Assembly: GCF_010731295.1 (NCBI RefSeq)
Contig: NZ_AP022579.1
Span: forward strand, 5,766,001-5,830,000
Direction of reading: 5' to 3'
Source: Mycolicibacterium boenickei
GTDB lineage: Bacteria > Actinomycetota > Actinomycetes > Mycobacteriales > Mycobacteriaceae
Length of the DNA stretch: 64,000 nt
This document shows positions 39,819-49,781 of the stretch, piece by piece. Positions within the stretch are counted from its first letter, which is position 1. Each line of letters starts with the position of its first letter. The notes below the pieces were generated by a model. It was not told the origin of the DNA. It worked only from the letters and a program-made list of their open reading frames with translations, and ran no database searches. The position numbers and the translations under genes were made by a program.

Positions 39819-39981
39819 TGGCACCCCCGATTGATCGCTCGGGAAAATCCTATCCGGAGGCAGGCACCACCCTGCTCGGGTAATTCAGGCGCCCGGGACA
39901 GGCACGACAAGATAGCCGGGCTTATTTTTGCGTCCGGTACGGTCGCCTGATCCCAGGAATCGCCGACGGATGAGATAGCGA

Positions 39982-41832
39982 ATGAACCAAGACACCACCC
40001 TTGCCGCAGCCACCTTGATCGACCTGCTGCAGCAGCGCGCCGAAACCTATCGAGACAAGGTCGCGTTCAGCTTCTCCTACGACGGCGACGACGTGGATCG
40101 CACCCAGCTGACGTATGCCGACCTGGACCGGCGGGCCCGGGCGATCGCGTCCACGCTGCAGCGACTCGGCGCCGCCGGTGAGCGGGTCCTGGTGCTGTGC
40201 CGGCCCGGCCTGGACTCCATCGCCGGATTCTTCGGCTGCATCTACGCGGGTGCGGTCGCCGTGCCGGTGCACGAGAGGTTGGCGCCGAGGCTGTCCTCGG
40301 TCGTGCCCGACGCACATGCCCGGTTCGCGCTCGCCACCGCCGAGACGCAGTCGAAGATCAAGGCCGCGATCGACGAGCTCGCCGAGGGGCGCGACCTGCA
40401 GTGGATCCGCACCGACGAGGACGACGACGGCGCCGGACGGGCCGACAACTGGGTGGCGCCCGACCTCGACCCGGGCGCAATCGCGATGGTGCAGTACACA
40501 TCCGGCTCCACCACCACGCCGAAGGGCGTCGCGCTGACGCACCGCAACCTGCTGCACAACATGGAGTCGATCCGCCAGGTGTGGCACGGCGACGACACCG
40601 CGATCAGCGTGTTCTGGTTGCCGTCGCACCACGACATGGGACTGATCGGCGGGATCCTGTCGATGCTCTACGTCGGCTGCACCACCCATCTCATGTCGCC
40701 GTCCTCGTTCGTGAAGCGCCCGATGGGCTGGCTGGAGGCGCTGTCCCGGCATCGCGCAACCTTCACCGCCGCACCGAATTTCGCCTACGACCTGTGTGTC
40801 GAACACAGCACTGCCGAGCAGCGTGCGGCGCTCGATCTGTCGAACCTGGCCACCGCGATGAACGGCGCCGAGCCGGTGCAGGCCACCACGCTGCAGCAGT
40901 TCTCCGACGCGTTCGCTCCGGCCGGTTTCCGGCCTGAGGCGTTCTGTCCCGTGTACGGACTGGCGGAGGCCACCTTGCTGGTGTCGGGAGGCTCGGACGC
41001 CGAGCTACCGGTGGTTGCGCATGTCGATCGCACCGGGCTCCGATCGGACCGCGTCGTCGACGCCCGGCCCGAGCTTTCGTCCACGGTCGCGCTGGTGAGT
41101 TGTGGTCGGCCCCGAGGCGGCCAGCAGGTCGTCGTCGTCGATCCGGTGACCCACCGGCCGTGCGAGGTCGACGAAGTCGGCGAGATCTGGATCGCGGGCC
41201 CCAGTGCGGGCTGGGGGTATTGGGCCAGGCCGGAGGAGACCGCCCAGACGTTTTCGGCGGTGCTGCCCGAAACCTCGGCCGGCCCGTTCCTCCGCACCGG
41301 AGATCTGGGTTTCCTACGGTCGGGCGAGCTGTTCATCACGGGCCGCTGCAAAGACCTGGTCGTCATCCGCGGCGGCAATTACTACCCGAACGACATCGAG
41401 CGCACCGTGCAGGCCTGCCACTCCGTGCTGGTGTCCGGCCGCGGCGCGGTCTTCGCAATCACGCCCGGGCTGGGCGCGGTCGAACAGTTGGTGGTCGTCC
41501 AGGAGGTGGAGCACCAGCGCGATCCCGCGGTCGACCTCGCCGAGGTGGCCGCGACGGTCCGCGACGCCGTGACCGAGCGCTACGGACTCGAGCCGAACTC
41601 GGTGCTGCTGGTGCCACATGTGTCGATTCCGACCACCTCGAGCGGCAAGATCCAACGAGGTCAGTGCCGCAGGCAGTTCCTCGACGGGGAGATCGCGCCC
41701 GTGGCGCAGTGGTGCGCACCGGCGGCTGCCGACGACCTCGCCAAGGCGCGCGAACTCGAGGCGGCGGTCCACATCGCCGAGCTGATCAAGGCCGAGGCGG
41801 CCCGCCAGCAGCAGGCCTCGGCCCTGAGCTGA
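39982..41832 (+). CDS. Fatty acyl-AMP ligase (FAAL, FadD family)
   Basis: This 616-residue adenylate-forming enzyme has the ATP motif VQYTSGSTTTPKGVALTHRN, the VYGLAEATLL block and the FAAL-style C-terminal GRCKDLVVIRGGNYYPNDIE with the final Lys region SSGKIQRGQCRR. FAALs make acyl-adenylates from fatty acids and hand them to acyl carrier domains, usually of polyketide synthases. No PKS or carrier protein is adjacent, so the partner is elsewhere. It is divergent from the AAA+ gene and precedes the GjpA-like gene by 580 bp. Confidence 0.88.
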   Translation: MNQDTTLAAATLIDLLQQRAETYRDKVAFSFSYDGDDVDRTQLTYADLDRRARAIASTLQRLGAAGERVLVLCRPGLDSIAGFFGCIYAGAVAVPVHERLAPRLSSVVPDAHARFALATAETQSKIKAAIDELAEGRDLQWIRTDEDDDGAGRADNWVAPDLDPGAIAMVQYTSGSTTTPKGVALTHRNLLHNMESIRQVWHGDDTAISVFWLPSHHDMGLIGGILSMLYVGCTTHLMSPSSFVKRPMGWLEALSRHRATFTAAPNFAYDLCVEHSTAEQRAALDLSNLATAMNGAEPVQATTLQQFSDAFAPAGFRPEAFCPVYGLAEATLLVSGGSDAELPVVAHVDRTGLRSDRVVDARPELSSTVALVSCGRPRGGQQVVVVDPVTHRPCEVDEVGEIWIAGPSAGWGYWARPEETAQTFSAVLPETSAGPFLRTGDLGFLRSGELFITGRCKDLVVIRGGNYYPNDIERTVQACHSVLVSGRGAVFAITPGLGAVEQLVVVQEVEHQRDPAVDLAEVAATVRDAVTERYGLEPNSVLLVPHVSIPTTSSGKIQRGQCRRQFLDGEIAPVAQWCAPAAADDLAKARELEAAVHIAELIKAEAARQQQASALS

Positions 41833-42412
41833 GCCCGACGAGCCCACGCTCGCTTGTTTGCTGGATGAACCCCGCCGATAACCGCGGCACCTCAACCGGC
41901 AGTGGAATCTGCGGCAAAGGCCCAGTGTATCGACCTTTAGACCACCAACCGGGACGCGCAGAGATGAATCAATCAAAGTGCGCTGATTCGGCACGCCCGC
42001 GTGAGCCCGCGAGCAGTCCCACATGAGCAGTCCTCGAACGCGCGGCGAGAGCATACCCGCGCCGCAGGTGCGGCCGATTTGGCCCATTTTCCCTGCAGCA
42101 CAACATATTTGAATATCGGCGACGAGAATCGAAATCAATCCGTGCGCGGCGCCACGCACCGACCGCGGAACCTTCGCGATGCACCGCAGACGCAACGACT
42201 CCCACCCCTGTCAGATGTCTGACAATTAGAAATTCATAACTATTTGCCATAGACCGCCCCCGCTGCCATGAGCAGCAAGGACACCGACGGGCCGGAATAG
42301 CCGAGAAACCCACTCACTTAAGGCAGCTAGAGAGATTGCCCGAATCTTGCCTTCTCAACTAATTCTCAGGCTAACGTCTGGGCGTTATTTACAGTTCCGA
42401 AAGGAAGATGTC
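41833..42412. other. 580-bp AT-richer intergenic region upstream of the GjpA-like gene
   Basis: No gene was recognised. The region is visibly less GC-rich than flanking genes and probably holds the promoter and leader of the GjpA-like gene. It contains a palindrome (42209-42224) and, nearer the gene, CTAACGTCTG at about 42371-42380 as a -10-like site. Confidence 0.5.
42209..42224. promoter_or_regulatory. Palindrome TGTCAGATGTCTGACA
   Basis: Two perfect 7-bp arms with a 2-nt spacer, about 190 bp before the GjpA-like start. The shape fits a dimeric regulator; the protein is unknown. Confidence 0.45.
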
Positions 42413-44170
42413 GTGCAGCTCGCCTCCCCGACCCCCATAACCCCTGGTGAAAAGCAAGAAGTCGCCCGCCACTGGCTCACCGCCGCCGGCGTCGTCGTCG
42501 CCGCCACCGGGATGATCGCCGCCGCTCCCGGGCTCGCGCCCGTCCCGGCCACCGTTGCGCACGACATTCAGTCCGCCTCGGTCCGGCTCACCGCAGGGTG
42601 GGATCCGTTCGCACCGTGGCAAGCGGCGTTCGACACCGCGAAAGCCGGTGCCACCGTCCTCGGCGACAACTTCCTGCTGGCGCCCGGCGTGGGGCTGCAA
42701 CAGGCGATCGCCAACCAGATCGGCTACGCCAAACAGCTTTTCGAGGACCCGTCCAGCTTTGAGGCGGTGTCACAGCAGTTCGCCGCCAATGTGATGAAGG
42801 TGGCGACGGGTCTCACCCTGATCGGCGCGGACGAGGCCACCAGGGATGCGGTGCTCAAGCACACCCTCGGCGGTCTGCACGGCCTGTCGCTCGACATGTT
42901 CCCGTCGTTCCTTGAGGAAGGCGTGGACGTCGAAACCTTCTCGGCGGTCATGAATGTCCTGGCCTCGCCGCTGAGCGGCGTCCTCATCGGATCTGTCGGT
43001 CCGGTGATCAGCCCGGCGGTGGCACTGCTCAACAGTGCCGTGGCGATTTCGGAGGCGCTGCAAGCCGGCGACTCGACGGCCGCGCTGTCCAGCCTGCTCG
43101 GAGTTCCGGCAGGCATGGTCGACGCCTTCCTCAACGGCGCCAACCTCAACCTCGATGCGCTCGCGCCGATGATCAACGATTCGGGGCTGGTGAAGGACAC
43201 CGTCTCGATCGAGGGAATCAACATCGCGTTCGGTGGCCTGCTCACCCCCGGTTCGGTGGACAGGAACACCTACGAGTACACCGACGAGGAGGGCAACAAG
43301 GTAACCATCCCGTCGGTCGGTGGCTCGATCTTCAACAGCCTCGGACTGGACATCAAGTTCGCCGGCATCCCCATCTCGGTCGAGGGCGAGGCAGTCGGCC
43401 CGATCGGCGCACTGCAAGGCCTGTCGCAGACCGTCGGTGTGCTGCTCGGCAGCGGCTGGGATGACTGGGACGGCAAGGGAAATGCACCCGCACCGAAGCC
43501 GCCGCTGTTCGGACTGAAGCCGCTTGCGGTCGGCGACATCTTCAGCGACACCGCCGAAAGCCCCGGGGTCACCAAGCTTCGCGACATGCTCAAGGCGGCA
43601 ACCGTCAACGACATCGTCAAGAAGCTGCAGGGCATCGACACCGGCGCCGAGACCGTCGCCGACAAGACGGTGGCGGACAAGACCGCCGAGGTCGCAGTGT
43701 CCGACACCACGGCGTCCGACCAGACGGCTGCGGCCACCGAGCTGACCCACACCACCGCGAACAAGATGGTGGCGGTCACCTTGCCGGCTGCGGACACCGC
43801 GACCGCGACCGAGGACGTCGCCAGCACGCCCGCCGTCGATGCGACCGAAAAGGCCAGTACGACAACGCCGCCGAAGCTCGACGTGCTTCCGAAGGCGCCG
43901 ACCACCCGGCCCGACTCTTCGTTCGGCGCGAGCCAGCGCAAGGTCGCCCAGGGCATCCGGGACGCAGTCAAGAACGCCCGCAACGGATTCGGCGGATCCA
44001 GCACCCGCACGTCAACCGATTCCAGCGCGTCGACGTCCGGGTCCACGGATTCGACTGGCGGCTCCTCGAGCTCCAGCGCCTCGAACTCCGACAAGGGCAG
44101 CTCGACCGGCTCGGCGAAAGCCAAGGTCAAGGCCAAGCCCAAGACCACCAAGGACAAGAACAAAGACTGA
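42413..44170 (+). CDS. GjpA-like mycobacterial envelope (porin-family) protein
   Basis: This 585-residue exported protein has a signal-like helix (AAGVVVAATGMIAAAPG) and then a long domain with the pattern DNFLLAPGVGLQQAIANQIGYAKQLFEDP, seen in proteins named after the Gordonia porin GjpA. A second half carries a Ser/Thr/Ala-rich tail of about 150 residues with many SSTxT and TSGSTD repeats and ends in Lys-rich KVKAKPKTTKDKNKD, so it may be wall-anchored. GTG at 42413 follows AAAGGAAG; upstream in-frame starts lack one. Pore activity is not shown by sequence; the family name is from memory. Confidence 0.65.
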   Translation: MQLASPTPITPGEKQEVARHWLTAAGVVVAATGMIAAAPGLAPVPATVAHDIQSASVRLTAGWDPFAPWQAAFDTAKAGATVLGDNFLLAPGVGLQQAIANQIGYAKQLFEDPSSFEAVSQQFAANVMKVATGLTLIGADEATRDAVLKHTLGGLHGLSLDMFPSFLEEGVDVETFSAVMNVLASPLSGVLIGSVGPVISPAVALLNSAVAISEALQAGDSTAALSSLLGVPAGMVDAFLNGANLNLDALAPMINDSGLVKDTVSIEGINIAFGGLLTPGSVDRNTYEYTDEEGNKVTIPSVGGSIFNSLGLDIKFAGIPISVEGEAVGPIGALQGLSQTVGVLLGSGWDDWDGKGNAPAPKPPLFGLKPLAVGDIFSDTAESPGVTKLRDMLKAATVNDIVKKLQGIDTGAETVADKTVADKTAEVAVSDTTASDQTAAATELTHTTANKMVAVTLPAADTATATEDVASTPAVDATEKASTTTPPKLDVLPKAPTTRPDSSFGASQRKVAQGIRDAVKNARNGFGGSSTRTSTDSSASTSGSTDSTGGSSSSSASNSDKGSSTGSAKAKVKAKPKTTKDKNKD

Positions 44171-44193
44171 CCGAGCCTGTGTCACGACGGTGG

Positions 44194-44211
44194 GCCCCTC
44201 TTCGGAGGGGC
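44194..44211. terminator. Terminator hairpin between GjpA-like gene and lipase gene
   Basis: GCCCCTC-TTCG-GAGGGGC hairpin with a UUCG tetraloop on the plus strand, between the convergent genes. It can terminate either transcript. Confidence 0.75.
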
Positions 44212-44232
44212 TCATCGCGTGTCACCCATGGT

Positions 44233-45537
44233 CTAGAACTCTCCGCAATTGGGCGTGGTCGGTAATCCGTTGAAGCGGTCGGCGATCCACTGCATCCCCC
44301 GCTCGCCGTCGACGAGCATCGGCAGCGCGTGGTTGATCACCAACTTGTTCAGAAAGGGCGGCTCCTCGTTCGTCCAGAACTGGACGTCCGCGCCTTTGTC
44401 GCACCAATCCCGCCCGAGTTGGTTGGCCGCGGTCCACGGCACCAACGGGTCGTACCTGTTGCTCAGGATCAGCACCGGTGCATTCGGTTTGTAGCGGCCG
44501 ATCTTCTGCATGTCGAACAGGGTGCTGAACGGTTCCTCGTTCACCGCCTGATGGATGTCGACGTTGAAGTAGGGCTGCAGGTGACGGAACATGAACTTGG
44601 TGATCGTCTCCGCGATGCACTGGTCCTGGACCTTCTGCAGCAGATCCGCCCCACGAGGGGTGAGCTTCGAGCGGATCAAGTCCTCGAACTCCGGGTAGCT
44701 GGTGATGACGGAGTTCAAGGCGTACCCGACCACGCCGACCAGCGCGCTGCCGTCGGCGTAGGGGAACAGTTCCTTCAGATCAGCCGGCGGGGCGCCCGCA
44801 TAGGTACCGACCACATGCAGGTCCGGCGCATACGACGACGCCAACTCCGCGGCCGACGCCGCCGCGCCGCCGCCCTGCGAATAGCCCCAAAATGCCACCG
44901 GCCCATGCGGATCCAGTGAGGTGCCGGGAAGCTTCATCGCGGCCCGGCCGGCGTCGAGCATGGCGTTGCCCTCGGCAACCCGATTCACATACGTGTGCAA
45001 GCCGGGCGTCCCGAGACCCTGATAGTCGGTCATCACGATGGCGAATCCGCGCGCCACCATGGTGGCGACGAACAGCTCCTCGTAGTTGAACGCGATGTCG
45101 AGCCACGGGGACCAGTGGATGCCCTGATTGAACTGCCGCGACGGTGCGCACTGATCACCCTGGCCCTGGGTTCCCGGACCGTAGACGATCAGTGGACGCG
45201 GCCCTTTGCCCGGCCACGCGTTGTGCGGCTCGAAGTAGGTGCCGGTCACCGCCATCGGATTGCCACGAGCATCGGTGCTGCGGTACATGATTCGCGTTCC
45301 GTCCGCGACGATGGCACCGAGCTCACCGGACGGTTCGAGCACCAGCCGGGACGGCTCGGACTTGATCAGGTCCCCCGGCCCTCCTGGCAACGGGTCGGGC
45401 GGCGTGTAGAACTCGGCGTACTCGTCCTCGTTGAAGATCGGGTCATGCCCGTCGTTCGACGGATCGGCGTGTGCCGGCACCACACCGGCACCTCCGAGCA
45501 GCAGCAAGGCACCCAGAATCCCCCAGACCCGACCCAC
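44233..45537 (-). CDS. Secreted lipase/esterase (secretory lipase family)
   Basis: This protein of about 434 residues has a signal peptide (RVWGILGALLLLGGAGVVPAHA) and an alpha/beta-hydrolase domain of the secretory lipase type: nucleophile in GYSQGG (GxSxG), Asp in NRYDPLVPW and His in INHALPML. Family members hydrolyse esters of lipids outside the cell. GTG at 45537 is chosen; a TATTGT box stands 8 nt before it, so it may be leaderless, but TTG at 45549 is also possible. It is convergent with the GjpA-like gene. Confidence 0.82.
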   Translation of the reverse strand: MGRVWGILGALLLLGGAGVVPAHADPSNDGHDPIFNEDEYAEFYTPPDPLPGGPGDLIKSEPSRLVLEPSGELGAIVADGTRIMYRSTDARGNPMAVTGTYFEPHNAWPGKGPRPLIVYGPGTQGQGDQCAPSRQFNQGIHWSPWLDIAFNYEELFVATMVARGFAIVMTDYQGLGTPGLHTYVNRVAEGNAMLDAGRAAMKLPGTSLDPHGPVAFWGYSQGGGAAASAAELASSYAPDLHVVGTYAGAPPADLKELFPYADGSALVGVVGYALNSVITSYPEFEDLIRSKLTPRGADLLQKVQDQCIAETITKFMFRHLQPYFNVDIHQAVNEEPFSTLFDMQKIGRYKPNAPVLILSNRYDPLVPWTAANQLGRDWCDKGADVQFWTNEEPPFLNKLVINHALPMLVDGERGMQWIADRFNGLPTTPNCGEF

Positions 45538-45629
45538 GAGCCGGAACAATAACAGTCAGTGTCTGCCAAATGTCCGATACCGACATGAGCACACCGCTTA
45601 ACCGCGCCCCGTACCGCCCAGAAGACGCG

Positions 45630-45663
45630 AAAGCCCCCAAATCCACAGGGATATGGGGGCTTT
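45630..45663 (-). terminator. Terminator hairpin after sahH
   Basis: AAAGCCCCC (45630-45638) pairs with GGGGGCTTT (45655-45663) around 16 nt, ending in T bases. It lies 28 nt after the sahH stop. Confidence 0.8.
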
Positions 45664-45690
45664 GACGCCTGCTCGCGCAGAAGAGCCAAC

Positions 45691-47151
<1,461 letters not shown>

Positions 47152-47183
47152 GTAGAGCCCTCTTTCATTCGTGATTGCTTGCC

Positions 47184-47199
47184 GGCGCACGGGTGCGCC
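47184..47199. promoter_or_regulatory. Palindrome GGCGCACGGGTGCGCC upstream of sahH
   Basis: 7-bp arms with a 2-nt spacer, 33-48 nt before the sahH ATG. It could be an operator or leader hairpin; no regulator is known. Confidence 0.3.
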
Positions 47200-47289
47200 A
47201 AATGGCGACGCCACATGCAGATACCTCTAGCCTGCGGGCTCGCGGGACAGGCGCTCATGCGTTTTGTGACAGCGGCGGCGCTCTGACAG

Positions 47290-47967
47290 CTAGGGGGTAT
47301 CTATGACACCGTAGCGCTCGGCGAAGGGCGTCATGAGTCGGGCCAGGTCACCGGCCACATCATGGTCCGCTTCGGGCGGCATCGACACGTAACTCATCGC
47401 CAGCCGCACGATCGCCCGGGCCAGCACCCCGGCATCGGCATCACTGGCCTTCATCCAGCTGTTCTGGAAGGTTCCGGTCAGCCGCTGCGAGCAGCGGGAG
47501 ATGATCGGCCCGCTGCCGGTGGTGATGATCTGCAGCAGGTCGGGCTTGGAGGCGCCGGTGAGCAACGAGATCACCAGTGGATCGGCGGCGGACTCGAGGA
47601 AGAACGCCCGGAAGCCCTCCAGAAACGCCGCATGCACCTCGCCGACGTTGTTGTTGATGGCCTCGTCGACCGCATCGACGAGGCGGTCCGCCAGGCGCAT
47701 GGCATATCCCTCGGCCAAGCCCTGGCGCGAACCGAACTCGTTGTAGATCGTCTGACGGCTGATCCCGGCGACCTGCGCCACGTGCGACAGCGTGATGGCC
47801 GACCAGTCGCGGGTCAGCAGCAGTTCGCGCATGCCGTCGAGGATCGAATCCCGCAACAGCACTCGCGACGCTTCCGCGTACGGAATGCGCTGCTTTTCTC
47901 GCGGCCGACTCACACGGGCGACAATATCGCTTTCCGGCCCGCTTTCGAGCGCGTCGCACGAAGCCAT
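47290..47967 (-). CDS. TetR-family regulator of the alkB operon (Rv3249c-like)
   Basis: This 225-residue TetR protein has the helix-turn-helix TLSHVAQVAGISRQTIYNEFGSRQGL and a helical ligand domain. Its ATG (47967) overlaps the rubB stop (ATGA), so it is the last gene of alkB-rubA-rubB-tetR. It is the Rv3249c equivalent and probably represses this operon; in related actinobacteria TetR proteins (AlkX-like) do so and respond to alkane-derived fatty acids. A palindrome overlapping the -35 of the alkB promoter is a candidate target. Confidence 0.9.
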   Translation of the reverse strand: MASCDALESGPESDIVARVSRPREKQRIPYAEASRVLLRDSILDGMRELLLTRDWSAITLSHVAQVAGISRQTIYNEFGSRQGLAEGYAMRLADRLVDAVDEAINNNVGEVHAAFLEGFRAFFLESAADPLVISLLTGASKPDLLQIITTGSGPIISRCSQRLTGTFQNSWMKASDADAGVLARAIVRLAMSYVSMPPEADHDVAGDLARLMTPFAERYGVIDTP

Positions 47968-48152
47968 CAGGGCCGCACGACCTCGACCATGTCGAAATCG
48001 GCCTTCGCCGCACCGCAATCCGGGCAGCTCCAGTCCTCGGGGATGTCATCCCATCGGGTGCCTGGAGCGATGCCGTCCTCCGGCCAGCCCTTGGCCTCGT
48101 CGTACTCGAATCCGCACTGCACGCAGACGTAGAGCTTGTACGGCTCGGTCAT
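47967..48152 (-). CDS. rubB: Rubredoxin RubB
   Basis: This 61-residue rubredoxin has the two CxxC iron knuckles ([19 protein letters not shown] and [17 protein letters not shown]). It passes electrons from rubredoxin reductase to the AlkB monooxygenase. The start is fixed by the ATGA overlap with rubA. Confidence 0.95.
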   Translation of the reverse strand: MTEPYKLYVCVQCGFEYDEAKGWPEDGIAPGTRWDDIPEDWSCPDCGAAKADFDMVEVVRP

Positions 48153-48322
48153 TGCTTTACTCCCATCGGCTCGAAATCGACCTTCTCCCGCACCGCACAG
48201 TCCGGGCAGCACCAGTCGTCAGGCACGTCGTCCCAGGACGTTCCGGCCGGAAAGCCTTCGCGTGGAGCACCTTTGGCCTCGTCATAGATGTAGCCACACC
48301 CGGGGCACTCGTAGGCGCTCAT
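48149..48322 (-). CDS. rubA: Rubredoxin RubA
   Basis: This 57-residue rubredoxin ([20 protein letters not shown] ... [17 protein letters not shown]) has both CxxC iron sites. It is smaller than typical ORF cut-offs but has clear homology. ATG at 48322 overlaps the alkB stop (ATGA), and its own stop overlaps rubB. The two rubredoxins are of the AlkG1/AlkG2 kind; in other alkane degraders only the second type donates to AlkB efficiently. Confidence 0.95.
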   Translation of the reverse strand: MSAYECPGCGYIYDEAKGAPREGFPAGTSWDDVPDDWCCPDCAVREKVDFEPMGVKQ

Positions 48323-49560
48323 GCTCCGGCTCCCGTGTCGGAAGCCCCGTACCGGGCCAGGACCTTCTCCCGCAGGCGCGGCTGGATGTTGACCTTGGTG
48401 ATGTCACCGTCGTAGTGCTCCAGCACCCGGTGGTCCATCACCTTGCGCCACAGCGGCGGCAGATAGGTGAGCCCGATCAGCGAGGCGTACCCGCTGGGCA
48501 GATTGGGTGCGCCGTCGATGCTTCGCAGGGTCTGATAACGGCGTGTCGGGTTGGCGTGGTGATCGCTGTGTCGCTGCAGGTGATAGAGGAACAGGTTGGT
48601 CACGATGTGGTCGGAGTTCCAGCTGTGCACGGGCGCGCAGCGCTCGTAGCGGCCGCTGGACATCTTCTGCCGCAGCAGGCCGTAGTGCTCCAGGTAGTTG
48701 ACCGACTCCAGCAGGCTGAAGCCATAGATCGCCTGAATCAGCATGAACGGGACCACGCCGACGCCGAAGATCGCGATCAGCGCACCCCAGAACACCACCG
48801 ACATCGCCCACGCGTTGAGCACGTCGTTGGACCAGTGCCACGGCGAGCGGTCCTGCCGGCGCAACCGCTGCGCCTCCAGCTCCCAGGACGACCGGAGACT
48901 GCCGAACACGCTGCGCGGCAAGAACTCCCAGAAGGTCTCGCCGAAGCGCGCCGACGCGGGATCCTCGGGAGTGGCCACCCGCACGTGGTGCCCGCGGTTG
49001 TGCTCGATGTAGAAGTGGCCGTACCAGGTCTGGGCCAGCGTGATCTTGGACAGCCAGCGCTCCAGCGAGTCACGCTTGTGCCCCATCTCGTGTGCGGTGT
49101 TGATGCCCACCCCTCCGAGCACACCCACCGACAGCGCGATGCCGATCTTGGCCGGCCAGCTCAGCCCGCCGTCGAACCCGAGCCAACTGAGGTCGGACGC
49201 GGTGAACAGATACGCACCCATCACGACACTGGCGTACTGAAACGGGATGTAGAGGTAGGTGCAGTACCGGTAGTACTTGTCGTTCTCCAGCCGCTCCATC
49301 ACCTCGTCGGGCGGATTCTGGCCGTCGGGCCCGAACCGCAGGTCCAGCAGCGGCAACAGGACGTACAGCAGGATCGGACCGATCCACAGCGGTACCTGCG
49401 CCGCGGTGTGCCAGCCGGCCTGATTGAGTGCCCAGACCAACGGCAGCATCGCGAAGATCGCCGTCGGGGCGATGAGCCCCATGAGCCACAGGTGCCGCTT
49501 CTTGTCCCGCCATTGCCCGACGTCTGCGACGCCCGGTCCGTTCGAGAGTTCCGCCACCAC
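48319..49560 (-). CDS. alkB: Alkane 1-monooxygenase
   Basis: This 413-residue membrane diiron hydroxylase oxidises medium-chain n-alkanes to 1-alkanols. The histidine boxes are HEMGHKRD, HNRGHHVRVA and LQRHSDHHA, with HNxGH-type spacing, plus the NYLEHYG motif (NYLEHYGLLRQK) that marks AlkB. About six membrane helices. It matches Rv3252c. GTG at 49560 follows AAAGGAGG. The promoter is at 49601-49629. Confidence 0.95.
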   Translation of the reverse strand: MVAELSNGPGVADVGQWRDKKRHLWLMGLIAPTAIFAMLPLVWALNQAGWHTAAQVPLWIGPILLYVLLPLLDLRFGPDGQNPPDEVMERLENDKYYRYCTYLYIPFQYASVVMGAYLFTASDLSWLGFDGGLSWPAKIGIALSVGVLGGVGINTAHEMGHKRDSLERWLSKITLAQTWYGHFYIEHNRGHHVRVATPEDPASARFGETFWEFLPRSVFGSLRSSWELEAQRLRRQDRSPWHWSNDVLNAWAMSVVFWGALIAIFGVGVVPFMLIQAIYGFSLLESVNYLEHYGLLRQKMSSGRYERCAPVHSWNSDHIVTNLFLYHLQRHSDHHANPTRRYQTLRSIDGAPNLPSGYASLIGLTYLPPLWRKVMDHRVLEHYDGDITKVNIQPRLREKVLARYGASDTGAGA

Positions 49561-49600
49561 GAGGAGCCTCCTTTGTGAGAGCCATCACTGCAATGACTTG

Positions 49601-49629
49601 ACTATATGTCGCTCCATGTCGCGTGTCTA
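49601..49629 (-). promoter_or_regulatory. Promoter of alkB-rubA-rubB-tetR
   Basis: On the minus strand TAGACA (49624-49629) and TATAGT (49601-49606) are 17 nt apart, a good SigA-type promoter about 40 nt before the alkB GTG. Confidence 0.65.
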
Positions 49630-49633
49630 GACA
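49624..49633. promoter_or_regulatory. Palindrome TGTCTAGACA overlapping the alkB -35
   Basis: A perfect 10-bp palindrome over the -35 hexamer; an ATGTCGC direct repeat lies beside it. It is a candidate operator for the TetR protein encoded at the end of the operon. Confidence 0.5.
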
Positions 49634-49706
49634 TTTGATGATGTTTTGTAAAGCAGGACGAGTGCAGCAGATCACAACCCATGGCGTGCAGCATCGAAGC
49701 AGCGCC

Positions 49707-49760
49707 GAAACTGACATCAGGGACAAAACCGGCGCTGGTTTTGTCCCTGATGTCAGTTTC
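49707..49760. repeat. Perfect 24-bp inverted repeat, 6-nt loop
   Basis: Arms 49707-49730 and 49737-49760 are exactly complementary over 24 bp (GAAACTGACATCAGGGACAA start). It lies 21 bp after the permease stop, so it can terminate the permease transcript, but the length and lack of any U tract make it unlike the other terminators here. A short palindromic mobile or REP-like element is another option. Confidence 0.75.
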
Positions 49761-49781
49761 GATGCCGCGGGCGGCGTGGAC

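Noticed and set aside
47152..47289. SAH or SAM riboswitch before sahH
   Set aside because: Only a short palindrome (47184-47199) was found; none of the known riboswitch cores could be traced.
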